A DNA stretch of 10,662 nt from an uncultured Litorilinea sp. (GTDB lineage: Bacteria; Chloroflexota; Anaerolineae; Caldilineales; Caldilineaceae), in the NCBI GenBank assembly GCA_946885925.1, contig CAMPHP010000052.1:1-10662 (forward strand), written 5' to 3'. The position numbers and the translations under genes are program-made. Shown piece by piece: positions 1 to 6,305 of the stretch. The notes beneath the pieces were generated by a model that made no database searches, was not told the DNA's origin, and saw only the letters and a list, made by a program, of their open reading frames with translations. How positions within the stretch are numbered: position 1 is the stretch's first letter; every line of letters begins with the position of its first letter.

Positions 1-42
1 CTCCCAGGATGGTTTCTTTGTTCCCCACTCACCCATGATAAG

Positions 43-89
43 AGAAGCGGGCTGGCACAGAGGCACAGCCTCTACGACATCCCGCTTCT
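43..89. repeat. Two-tier inverted repeat downstream of the GH-A-like gene
   Basis: AGAAGCGGG (43-51) and CCCGCTTCT (81-89) are a perfect 9-bp inverted repeat with a 29-nt loop. The loop holds a second perfect hairpin, AGAGGC-ACA-GCCTCT (59-73). It lies about 73-119 nt beyond the stop codon at 162. There is no T-tract on either strand, so it is not a canonical intrinsic terminator, although it could protect or define the mRNA 3' end. The 8-mer CCATGATA stands directly repeated on both sides (33-40 and 91-98). Confidence 0.6.
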
Positions 90-161
90 GCCATGATATA
101 TTCGGTTGGCTACACTTACTCGGAAATCGTGTCGCGCGTTTCTTTGTAAGGAGTAACGCTG

Positions 162-1604
162 TTAGTTGCTGACATTTACTGTTGCACTGGTCTGGTTATT
201 CGACGTGTTCAGGTCACTGGAGGCGCTGACTTGGACATAGACGGTATGGCTGCCTGCTGCACCGTTCCATTGTACGCTTGCCATAGCCCGGTCTCCACAG
301 CCTTGCAGGTTAACCGTTTGGGCATTGCCAATCTGTTTGCCCCCACTGTTGGGGTCGCCATCGAAGAAGCTATCTGTGGCGGATGTGCCAGCTGCCAAAT
401 TCCCGCTGATGTTGCTGACCGCTTGCAATGTCGTCCCATTCTGCGCTATATCGGTGGGGAAGAAGTCGTTGCTTTCCCCCATTGCACTGGTGTATCTGAA
501 GAAGTTGTCGCCCATTTCTGTGCGGCTTGTGGCTGGAGGTTTGGAATAATCAAACAGGAAGCCATTGTGATCCGTTTTGTCCTCGATGCTATACCAGGCA
601 AAGCGTTGGACGAGACGATTGTTGTCAGCCGGATAACCTATGTTGGGGTCGGTGGTGTTCAACAAGTAGTCAAAGGTCTTATTCATAAAGTCATTAACAC
701 GCGCCGAGTCAAAATCGGGCTTAAAGCGTCCTGGGGGCATCAGCACACCAAACTCGGACAGGAATGCGGGTGTGTTACGATAGCCATTGGCTGCCATCCA
801 CTCACGGAAGCGAACGACCTGTTGTTTGAACAACTCAAAATCATCGTTGTCCTGCACATCAATACGCAGACCATCGGTTGCGTCTACACCAGGCGGAATA
901 TCTGCGCCCCAACAGATTGCTTCCAATTCACCAGGACTATTTACCTGATCCTCGTAATGGGAGCAATTGGCCTCGTTAAGGACGAAGTTGTGGAAGGCCC
1001 AGACGTCAACGGGCATGGATGTCCCATATTGGCTTTGGTAATGAGCCAAAACCATATCCAGGTATTGCAAGCGCACGGGGGTTGGCTGCACAATCGCACC
1101 AGCTACGATTTTGGCAGTGGGGTCTTCACTCTTGATGATGTGATAGAGATCATGGTATGCCTGGGCATAGACCTGTGGCTCTATATCATCTTGATACTGC
1201 TTGCGATCCGGCTCATTGCCAATGAACCAGTAGCTGCCGGGTCGCATGGCAACAGATGCACGCAGTTGGGCTTCGGTTGCGATAGGATCATGGTCATGTT
1301 CGAAAGAGAAATTATACCCACTGTTTGTCTGTTCCAAGCGCAACATGGGGTAGTATTCGAGCCCCGCGTTCGCTATGGAATGCCCTCCTGCGCTATAGTC
1401 GAGATACCAGCCCAAGCGTAGCGGCTTGATTGGATAGGAACCGGGCGTGCCATTGATCCCCACCCGGCACAGCGGCAAGGGTCCATTGCGAAGCAAGGGC
1501 ATATAGGCACTAGCATCCGATTGGGCATGGGCTGGTGCTGCCCCAAGCCAGAACATTGCGAGAATGAAAAGCGTGCTCAGCGAGTTGTAGAGTAAGCGTT
1601 TCAT
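162..1604 (-). CDS. Secreted clan GH-A-like glycoside hydrolase with CARDB-like C-terminus
   Basis: 480-residue exported protein, probably acting on an extracellular or surface polysaccharide; substrate unknown. Residues 1-27 form a signal peptide (KR, hydrophobic core, AHA cleavage site). A 'SAYMPLLRN' motif follows at 32-40 and is shared with the next upstream secreted protein. The body resembles a TIM-barrel clan GH-A enzyme: 'WFIGNEPD' (126-133) gives candidate acid/base E131, and 'FLSEFG' (281-286) gives candidate nucleophile E284. The region looks closest to the glycosyl-hydrolase catalytic-core/GH128 or GH39 type, but I cannot assign a family. Residues about 390-480 are Ser/Thr/Asn-rich; the end (VYVQVSAS...SNNQTSATVNV) resembles a CARDB strand pair, shorter than a normal domain. 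The ATG at 1604 was chosen because GGGAGG lies 6 nt before it and the signal peptide starts there; an upstream TTG would add 31 unlikely residues. Monocistronic by spacing. Exported protein: confident. Glycosidase activity: inferred. Confidence 0.85.
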   Translation of the reverse strand: MKRLLYNSLSTLFILAMFWLGAAPAHAQSDASAYMPLLRNGPLPLCRVGINGTPGSYPIKPLRLGWYLDYSAGGHSIANAGLEYYPMLRLEQTNSGYNFSFEHDHDPIATEAQLRASVAMRPGSYWFIGNEPDRKQYQDDIEPQVYAQAYHDLYHIIKSEDPTAKIVAGAIVQPTPVRLQYLDMVLAHYQSQYGTSMPVDVWAFHNFVLNEANCSHYEDQVNSPGELEAICWGADIPPGVDATDGLRIDVQDNDDFELFKQQVVRFREWMAANGYRNTPAFLSEFGVLMPPGRFKPDFDSARVNDFMNKTFDYLLNTTDPNIGYPADNNRLVQRFAWYSIEDKTDHNGFLFDYSKPPATSRTEMGDNFFRYTSAMGESNDFFPTDIAQNGTTLQAVSNISGNLAAGTSATDSFFDGDPNSGGKQIGNAQTVNLQGCGDRAMASVQWNGAAGSHTVYVQVSASSDLNTSNNQTSATVNVSN

Positions 1605-1610
1605 CGTAAA

Positions 1611-1617
1611 CCTCCCT
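1611..1617 (-). promoter_or_regulatory. Ribosome binding site of the GH-A-like secreted protein
   Basis: The minus strand reads AAGGGAGG, then TTTACG, then ATG (1604). This near-ideal Shine-Dalgarno at 6-nt spacing decides the start over the in-frame TTG at 1697. Confidence 0.8.
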
Positions 1618-1705
1618 TTGATTAGCTTCAGTCTGGACAAGTGACCAGAAATCTTGCGATGACGAGAGTACAGTTGGTTTGGGAGGGGTTGGCCCAAGCG
1701 ACTCT

Positions 1706-1715
1706 CGCCGCGGCG
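1706..1715. promoter_or_regulatory. CG-rich palindrome upstream of the GH-A-like gene
   Basis: CGCCGCGGCG is a perfect 10-bp palindrome about 100 bp upstream of the ATG at 1604. ACT/AGT ends extend it to 1701-1720 with two mismatched pairs. It could be a regulator site, but a GC-rich palindrome of this size may arise by chance. I found no convincing -35/-10 pair between it and the gene. Confidence 0.25.
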
Positions 1716-1724
1716 TCAGTAGGG

Positions 1725-1748
1725 TGGGCTGGCACTGAGGCCAGCCCA
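1725..1748. repeat. GC-rich 9-bp hairpin between the two glycosidase-like genes
   Basis: TGGGCTGGC-ACTGAG-GCCAGCCCA is a perfect 9-bp stem with a 6-nt loop. It lies 77-100 nt past the stop codon of the upstream gene (1825). No T-run follows on the minus strand, so terminator function is uncertain. Its sequence matches 49-70, downstream of the other glycosidase-like gene, apart from one substitution and one indel. Confidence 0.6.
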
Positions 1749-1771
1749 TTCACGAATCGATCTGCGCTGTG

Positions 1772-1847
1772 TTTAGTTGTACTTAGTGGACGCGATATTT
1801 AGTTGAGATTCAGTTGAACACAATTTAGTTGATCACAATGTAGATGG
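1772..1847. repeat. Degenerate CAACTAAA repeat cluster at the glycosidase stop codon
   Basis: On the minus strand the octamer CAACTAAA, which carries the stop codon of the upstream glycosidase gene, recurs past the stop. Exact copies are at 1824-1831, 1798-1805 and 1772-1779, spaced exactly 26 bp apart. Degenerate copies lie at 1809-1816 (CAACTGAA) and around 1782-1789 (CCACTAAG). A 16-bp-spaced partner pair (1818-1831 and 1834-1847, 11 of 14 identical) spans the stop codon itself. This looks like local slippage duplication; no function is evident. Confidence 0.55.
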
Positions 1848-3330
1848 GATTTCTGCCCACCTGCACGGTAATCTTCCCATCATCGCTTCCATCTTCGCCA
1901 TCTGTCACAGTTCCGATGGAATCGCCTTCTTTGTTATAGATGGTGGCTGTCTCGCCGGATGCTTGCCACGCCTGAGTTGTAGAATCGTCAAAGGACGCTA
2001 CAGCCTCGGCGTTAAAGGGCGCAATCGGGTTGAGCCATGCAATGTAGAAAGTCTTGTTTGTGCCAGCCTCGGTGAATTCGTAGATTTCTAAGTCGTTGTC
2101 TACGGAGGGTGGAAGAACAGGTTGCACAAAGTTTGCGGTTCCAATGCGCGTTACCGCTTCGCGGTAGACATCGTAAGAGTCTTTGCGCGTGTTAGGCGGA
2201 ACGGTCAGGCCGGTCTTATAGGGATAGTCTGTGTCGTAAAAGGCCCACCAAATGGCTGCCATCGCGTCTCCCGCCACTGCTTGGGTTAGCAACTGGACGA
2301 CATGGCGACCCTGGAAGTCATCGCTGCTGGGATAGAGATCATTGTTGTCGCTATGCCAGCCAATTTCTGTCACCATGAGCGGCTTGCTGAGATTATGGGC
2401 TTCCAACTTGGCTTTGACATCAGCGATCTTTTCCACAAGGCCCGAAGAGTTGCTTTCGGTCCAGTTCTCTCGATTGTTCGGGAACGGATAGTGGTGGATA
2501 TTCATGATATCAAAGTACTTTCCACCATCTGCCGCTAGTACATTGTCCAGAAATTCGCGGATAAAGAGACCACCTTGAGTCGTGAAATAGTTGTAGGCGA
2601 TGCCACCAAAGACCACTTTGGCGTTAGGGTTGGCAGCATGAACGACCGGATGGACGACCGCTAGCATCTCTGCATAGCGCGCGCCATATTCACCCCATCC
2701 GCCACCATCCTCGTGGGGTCCAAAGTCGGGTTCATTGTAAAACTCCCAATAGTTGACCACGATGCCGCCGGGGGCATCGTCCGTGCCGTCGCCATCATAG
2801 CGTTCCACGAGCGCGCGAATGAAATCGGCATACTCATTCAAGTACTCGGTTCGAATCGGCGAACGATAGCCGCCGATCGATGCCCATTCCGGTGTATAGT
2901 CAACCGTGACAATCATATTTGCACAATTGTCTTTTGCAGCTTGCAACCGCGCATCGGAGTGCGCCCAGTTGTAGTGAATCTCCTCCATATTGACTGGCTC
3001 AATATCCGCCCAGGAGATACTGTTGCGAATCCACGAACTCCGTGTATTTTGGAGCAACTGAAAGTGGAGTTCGCCATACCCTGTGTTGCCATAAATTTGT
3101 GTACCAATCGGGTTGCTGGTTGGCAGCATGCCTCGACAGACATTATTGCGTAGCATCGGGAGATAGCTCGAAGAGCCAGTTTCCTGGGGATGTGCTGGTG
3201 CCGCCATGCTCGCTGCTGGCGTGATAAGGCCCACACAAAAGGCTGTTACTAACAGCAAACTCGTCCACCGAATCCATTTGTTCTGAATGTTTTTCATAGA
3301 ATTTACCAGATGTCTGTTCATTGTGTTCAT
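1825..3330 (-). CDS. Secreted clan GH-A glycoside hydrolase (GH39/GH5-like)
   Basis: 501-residue exported glycosidase, likely a retaining enzyme on plant, microbial or self-made polysaccharide outside the cell. The hydrophobic signal segment is at about 23-45, followed by 'SSYLPMLRN' (54-62), the motif also found in the downstream secreted protein. The catalytic barrel spans about 85-400: 'SWADIEP' (106-112), 'YWEFYNEPD' (194-202) with acid/base E200, 'NIHHYP' (277-282), and 'MVTEIGW' (319-325) with nucleophile E322. The E200-E322 spacing and the motifs fit GH39/GH5 of clan GH-A. Residues about 405-501 form a C-terminal beta domain ending 'NPIYIVIN', as in many GH39-like proteins. The start is ambiguous: ATG at 3330 and in-frame ATGs at 3321 and 3297 all lack a good Shine-Dalgarno. 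I kept 3330 because the predicted transcription start lies about 37 nt upstream; 3297 would give a more usual signal peptide. Catalytic motifs are clear; the substrate cannot be read. Confidence 0.88.
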   Translation of the reverse strand: MNTMNRHLVNSMKNIQNKWIRWTSLLLVTAFCVGLITPAASMAAPAHPQETGSSSYLPMLRNNVCRGMLPTSNPIGTQIYGNTGYGELHFQLLQNTRSSWIRNSISWADIEPVNMEEIHYNWAHSDARLQAAKDNCANMIVTVDYTPEWASIGGYRSPIRTEYLNEYADFIRALVERYDGDGTDDAPGGIVVNYWEFYNEPDFGPHEDGGGWGEYGARYAEMLAVVHPVVHAANPNAKVVFGGIAYNYFTTQGGLFIREFLDNVLAADGGKYFDIMNIHHYPFPNNRENWTESNSSGLVEKIADVKAKLEAHNLSKPLMVTEIGWHSDNNDLYPSSDDFQGRHVVQLLTQAVAGDAMAAIWWAFYDTDYPYKTGLTVPPNTRKDSYDVYREAVTRIGTANFVQPVLPPSVDNDLEIYEFTEAGTNKTFYIAWLNPIAPFNAEAVASFDDSTTQAWQASGETATIYNKEGDSIGTVTDGEDGSDDGKITVQVGRNPIYIVIN

Positions 3331-3341
3331 GAAACCATTTT

Positions 3342-3358
3342 ACGTCTGTACGAGACGT
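3342..3358. promoter_or_regulatory. Inverted repeat in the leader of the GH39/GH5-like gene
   Basis: ACGTCT-GTACG-AGACGT: perfect 6-bp arms with a 5-nt centre, 12-28 bp before the ATG at 3330. It could be a second regulator site or a leader hairpin that affects initiation. Function unproven. Confidence 0.4.
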
Positions 3359-3362
3359 GCCT

Positions 3363-3372
3363 TAACCGGTTA
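3363..3372. promoter_or_regulatory. Candidate LacI-type operator TAACCGGTTA
   Basis: A perfect 10-bp palindrome with a central CG, the hallmark of LacI-family sugar regulator operators (established for that family). It begins 2 bp downstream of the -10 candidate of the glycosidase gene, so it covers the predicted transcription start, a typical repressor position. The cognate regulator is not in the window. Confidence 0.45.
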
Positions 3373-3374
3373 CT

Positions 3375-3380
3375 ACTATA
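3375..3380 (-). promoter_or_regulatory. Candidate -10 element of the GH39/GH5-like gene
   Basis: The minus strand reads TATAGT (five of six to TATAAT), giving a predicted start near 3368 and a leader of about 37 nt. No good -35 is visible at 16-18 bp; that place is taken by tandem 14-bp repeats, which would fit an activator-dependent promoter. Confidence 0.35.
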
Positions 3381-3421
3381 TTCCTACTTTGCAATTCCTA
3401 CTCCGCAATTCCTACTCTGTG
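3380..3421. repeat. Three tandem 14-bp direct repeats
   Basis: ATTCCTACTTTGCA (3380-3393), ATTCCTACTCCGCA (3394-3407) and ATTCCTACTCTGTG (3408-3421) stand head to tail, with the first nine bases identical in all three. They lie between the stop codon of the propeller gene and the promoter region of the glycosidase gene. They could be an activator-binding iteron set or a simple tandem duplication. Confidence 0.7.
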
Positions 3422-3430
3422 ATTTACGCG

Positions 3431-3456
3431 TTCAATCCTTAGAGCATTCAATCCTT
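3431..3456. repeat. Stop-codon decamer duplicated at 16-bp spacing
   Basis: TTCAATCCTT occurs at 3447-3456, where it contains the reverse complement of the propeller gene's TGA stop, and again at 3431-3440, just downstream. On the minus strand it reads AAGGATTGAA twice. Confidence 0.6.
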
Positions 3457-4623
3457 GTAGATTGATGCGGCATAGACACGATAGATATAGGGCTCGGTTA
3501 CTTCATACAATACATCGCGGCTTAGGTCCGAAATCCAAATATGGTCATCCGGGGCAAGAATAATGCCCCAGGGAGTGCCTGGTGGTGTAGCAAGCGCTAA
3601 CTTTTCTCGATTTGCTACTTGGAAACCGTTGACAATCTCGATACGCCCAGCGCTTCCTACGAGGCTCTCGGTGACCCAAGTTTGACGAATCCCTTTGGCG
3701 TCGTCAAAGACAAGGACGCTAGCCGGGCCAGTCTGGGAGTCGGGGTCTGTTTCAGGGTTATAACTAGGGGTGTTAAACCAGATCCAGGTGGAGACGGTAG
3801 TGGGCGTATAGCGTCCGACGCGGCTGGAACCATAGGCAGCGACCCAGGGACGCCCTTCAGGATCTAAGTCAATATTGGTAGGACGGATCTCCCCTGTAGG
3901 CCGGTCAAAGAAGCTGTCTGTGACCGAGTTATAGACGACCACACGGTTGCCATCGGGCATTGTAAACCAGATATTACGACTGTTTTGATAAACAAGGTCT
4001 TCCACATAGGGGGTGGCGGCAAGCCTATCGGGGAGGAGAAATTCGTCGAATGTTTCGGTGGTAGGATCAAAGCGTGATATACGCCCATTGCTTTGTGCAA
4101 TCCACAACTCTCCGCTTTCACCTACATCAATGCCTGTCGGCGCAGCCCCTCGGGTCAAGAGCGTATAGAGTTTGATCTCGCGGGTGATTGTGTCGATTCG
4201 CCCCAATTGTCTCATGCCGCGCAGTGTAAACCAGACAGCATTGTTGGCATAAACGAGATCATAGACCTCACTATTTTGGGCCAACCCATAGAACTCGGTG
4301 CGATAGCGCACGTTTGTACCGGCTGTATCCGTGATGCCTTCTGTATTTGTAATGACTTCGAGAATGCCTATGCCATCGGCATCCGTGGCGGAATACCAGA
4401 TACGTCCGGGCCCTTCTGCTACCAGATTACGCGGGCCATTGGGTACTGAATATTCCATTCCAAACGCCTCGCGTACGGCTGTACCCTCGTGTACTTGGTC
4501 TGGTTGGTTTGTTGCCGCATGGACGCTAGCACTGTCCCAGCCAAGTGCTAGTAAAGTCACAAACAAGGGAAGGATGAGTGCAAAGTGGCCTACGTGCGTA
4601 GGGCGCAAAGTGGATATAGGCAT
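3448..4623 (-). CDS. Secreted seven-bladed beta-propeller, Vgb/NHL-like
   Basis: 391-residue exported protein. The N-terminal hydrophobic stretch (about 13-28) ending 'SVHAA' is a signal peptide. The rest is a beta-propeller of the virginiamycin B lyase-like/SMP-30/NHL group. Seven repeats of a small-x-x-W-[IFVY]-[AST] strand motif mark the blades: GRIWYS 73-78, NAVWFT 128-133, GELWIA 171-176, RNIWFT 216-221, GRPWVA 257-262, RQTWVT 313-318, DHIWIS 360-365. Interblade text such as 'GRIDTITREIKLYTL' and 'SRFDPTTETFDEFLLP' is typical of the family. In soil and environmental bacteria such proteins are mostly of unknown role (ligand binding, scaffolding, or lyase/lactonase activity). The tail 'YRVYAASIYKD' recalls the short Tyr-rich tails of Chloroflexota secreted proteins. 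The start ATG has GGAGGAG 8 nt upstream. Fold: confident. Function: open. Confidence 0.85.
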   Translation of the reverse strand: MPISTLRPTHVGHFALILPLFVTLLALGWDSASVHAATNQPDQVHEGTAVREAFGMEYSVPNGPRNLVAEGPGRIWYSATDADGIGILEVITNTEGITDTAGTNVRYRTEFYGLAQNSEVYDLVYANNAVWFTLRGMRQLGRIDTITREIKLYTLLTRGAAPTGIDVGESGELWIAQSNGRISRFDPTTETFDEFLLPDRLAATPYVEDLVYQNSRNIWFTMPDGNRVVVYNSVTDSFFDRPTGEIRPTNIDLDPEGRPWVAAYGSSRVGRYTPTTVSTWIWFNTPSYNPETDPDSQTGPASVLVFDDAKGIRQTWVTESLVGSAGRIEIVNGFQVANREKLALATPPGTPWGIILAPDDHIWISDLSRDVLYEVTEPYIYRVYAASIYKD

Positions 4624-4631
4624 ATGAGTAA

Positions 4632-4638
4632 CTCCTCC
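4632..4638 (-). promoter_or_regulatory. Ribosome binding site of the propeller gene
   Basis: The minus strand reads GGAGGAG followed by TTACTCAT and ATG at 4623. This strong Shine-Dalgarno supports the chosen start. Confidence 0.8.
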
Positions 4639-4650
4639 GCTCTCCCAGCT

Positions 4651-4678
4651 ATGGTAACTGGAGGTGACACCCGGTCAA
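4651..4678 (-). promoter_or_regulatory. Sigma70-type promoter of the propeller gene
   Basis: -35 TTGACC (4678-4673, five of six), 16-bp spacer, -10 TACCAT (4656-4651, four of six including the conserved TA and final T). The start would fall near 4644, about 20 nt before the start codon and just ahead of the Shine-Dalgarno. An imperfect dyad CCAGCTA-TGG-TAACTGG (4645-4661) overlaps the -10 and could be an operator. Confidence 0.5.
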
Positions 4679-4752
4679 TTCCCGCACGGTACTTGGGGCA
4701 ATACCAGGGTAATGTGGCCTGAGTGATGTGAGTAAAATCATTAGCTGGAAAC

Positions 4753-6228
4753 CTAGTGACGCCCGACAAGTTGATCATTTGCGCGGCCGGGCAGCGTTTT
4801 GCGAACAGAACGTCCATGCCGCGCTTCAATCAGTTCGCGATAGGTACTCACGATCATCTGTCCCGCTTGGTCCCAGGAGAACAACTGGATCACACGCTGA
4901 CGCAGGCGTTTCCCCATCTCGCGGCTCCACTGGTCGGTTGCCGCAGGATAGAGAGACGCCTTGATTTTCGCCGCTAGGCTATCTACATCGCCTCGTATCG
5001 CCAAGTGACCATCTGTGCCCATATACTCGCGTGCAACAGGAGTATCAAAAGCGACTGTGGGTAAGGCGACTGCCATGTAATTCAGCAACTTGCCCAACCC
5101 TTCGGTCAAACTCATCTTTGGGGCAACTGCAACATCGCCCAACGCCAGATAACGAGGTACATCGTGATATGAAACACGACCCGTAAAGGTGATTGCATGG
5201 TCAATCCCCAATGATTTAGCTTGAAGCCGATATTGCTGTACACCAGGGAAGCCCATGAGTAACAAATATACGTCAGGGTGATCCGCCAGGATACGTTGCA
5301 TTGCCTGAAGCAGCAGCCCTGTTCCCTGATATTCCGCCAGCAAACCCAAATAGACAACTACCTTGTGTCCATCCGGGATATTTAGCTGGCGGCGCAACGC
5401 ATCTTGAGCCTCGGCATCCAGGTCGGCGGCAGGACGAAAGGTTTCTGCATTGACACAATCGGGCAAGACACGCACCTGTGCCGGATCGCAGTCAAATTCT
5501 TCCAGCAAGATTCGTTCGGCGTGGGCAGAACTTGTGAAGATAATGGACGAGGTGCGGTTGATCCAGCGTTCTAAGCGGCGCAGGGGTTTATAGAACCAAC
5601 TTTCGCGGCCCAAGAAGTGATGGTCTATCATCTCCTCGGTCAAACTGCCTTGAAAATCAAAGACCACAGGTATGCGAAAGAGCCTGCCCAAGATATGGGC
5701 GAGCAGCGCGCCTTCATGGAGGTGGGCATGGATAATGTCATAGCGACCGCGCAGCAACAGTTCCAGCGTTTTCAATCCCAAGAGCAGGTCAAAGACGATC
5801 TTATGGCGGCTAGAGCCGACTTCATAGTGCCTTCGCCAGGGAATGGGCAAGGTACGCCGGATGTCAACGCCTCCGACATTTTTGCCATTGTGATAGGTGG
5901 CAATCGTGACTTGGTGGCCCAATTTTTGGAGTGTGCGCGTCTCTTCCAAGATGCGCACATGGCAACCATAATCAGCAAAGAAACTCGTTGGCGCAATCAT
6001 TAAGATGCGGTAGACAGGCGTTGATGTGGGGGACACTTGATCTGTAGCTTCTTCTTGAGTTTTTTCTGTTGCTTTTTCGATTGCGTTTTCTGTTGCGTTT
6101 TCTGTTGCTTTTTTGGGAGCTATAGGAACCACCGTCGCCGCTGTTGCTTGGTATGGTGAAGGCGACGGGGATACGGATGTAGCTGATGATGCCGGTGTAG
6201 ATGGTATAGGCGTGCTTGATAAGCTCAT
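4753..6228 (-). CDS. GT4-family glycosyltransferase
   Basis: 491-residue cytoplasmic glycosyltransferase with GT-B fold, likely retaining and using a nucleotide-sugar donor to build a surface glycan; acceptor unknown. Residue numbers count from the ATG at 6228. The N-domain begins at about 73 with 'YRILMIAPTSFFADYGCHVRI' and holds 'YDIIHAHLHEGA' (163-174). The C-domain carries 'VVVYLGLLAEYQG' (290-302), 'LLMGFPG' and 'FTGRVSYHDVPRYLALGDVAVAP' before the donor site 'EGLGKLLNYMA' (376-386). In the classical EX7E motif a second Glu stands where this protein has Asn (N383), so the leaving-group contact differs. The first ~70 residues are not part of the fold: Ser/Thr/Pro-rich, then six ATEN-like tetrapeptides. 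An in-frame GTG at 6297 would add 23 residues, but it lies at the predicted transcription start; neither start has a Shine-Dalgarno. The preceding gene is a flippase, consistent with glycan assembly. Confidence 0.87.
   Translation of the reverse strand: MSLSSTPIPSTPASSATSVSPSPSPYQATAATVVPIAPKKATENATENAIEKATEKTQEEATDQVSPTSTPVYRILMIAPTSFFADYGCHVRILEETRTLQKLGHQVTIATYHNGKNVGGVDIRRTLPIPWRRHYEVGSSRHKIVFDLLLGLKTLELLLRGRYDIIHAHLHEGALLAHILGRLFRIPVVFDFQGSLTEEMIDHHFLGRESWFYKPLRRLERWINRTSSIIFTSSAHAERILLEEFDCDPAQVRVLPDCVNAETFRPAADLDAEAQDALRRQLNIPDGHKVVVYLGLLAEYQGTGLLLQAMQRILADHPDVYLLLMGFPGVQQYRLQAKSLGIDHAITFTGRVSYHDVPRYLALGDVAVAPKMSLTEGLGKLLNYMAVALPTVAFDTPVAREYMGTDGHLAIRGDVDSLAAKIKASLYPAATDQWSREMGKRLRQRVIQLFSWDQAGQMIVSTYRELIEARHGRSVRKTLPGRANDQLVGRH
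6037..6108 (-). repeat. 12-bp in-frame tandem repeats in the glycosyltransferase N-terminus
   Basis: Four close copies of [GT]TTTTCTGTTGC (6061-6108, the last two identical) plus two degenerate ones (6037-6060) encode ATEN-ATEN-AIEK-ATEK-TQEE-ATDQ. The unit is a multiple of three, so copy-number change keeps the frame. The region is probably a disordered, length-variable linker before the catalytic fold. Confidence 0.8.
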
Positions 6229-6305
6229 TGGCGAATGATCATGTGGTTCACGAGATGAATTCTGACAGCAAGGTCTTGCAGCAGGGCGATGAACCACAAA
6301 GCAGG

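Noticed and set aside
231..1421. A 396-codon open frame on the plus strand opposite the GH-A-like gene
   Set aside because: It lies wholly antisense to a gene with signal peptide, Shine-Dalgarno and catalytic motifs. Its translation is rich in Cys/Ile/Val without domain structure and it has no ribosome binding site, so it is a shadow frame.
1725..1748. Canonical Rho-independent terminator
   Set aside because: The stem is strong, but neither strand has a T-run after it, so I recorded a hairpin only. The same holds for 43-89.
3380..3456. A CRISPR array or plasmid-type iteron origin
   Set aside because: The 14-bp units are directly adjacent with no unique spacers and number only three. No cas or rep gene is nearby.
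3448..4623. Streptogramin (virginiamycin B) lyase, i.e. an antibiotic resistance gene
   Set aside because: Only the propeller repeats match. The protein is exported, whereas resistance Vgb enzymes act in the cytoplasm, and I cannot confirm the catalytic His/Glu pair. A general Vgb/NHL-like call is all that is supported.
4688..4705. Terminator hairpin of the glycosyltransferase gene
   Set aside because: GGTACTTG-GGG-CAATACC pairs only with a bulge and has no T-tract after it, which is too weak to call.
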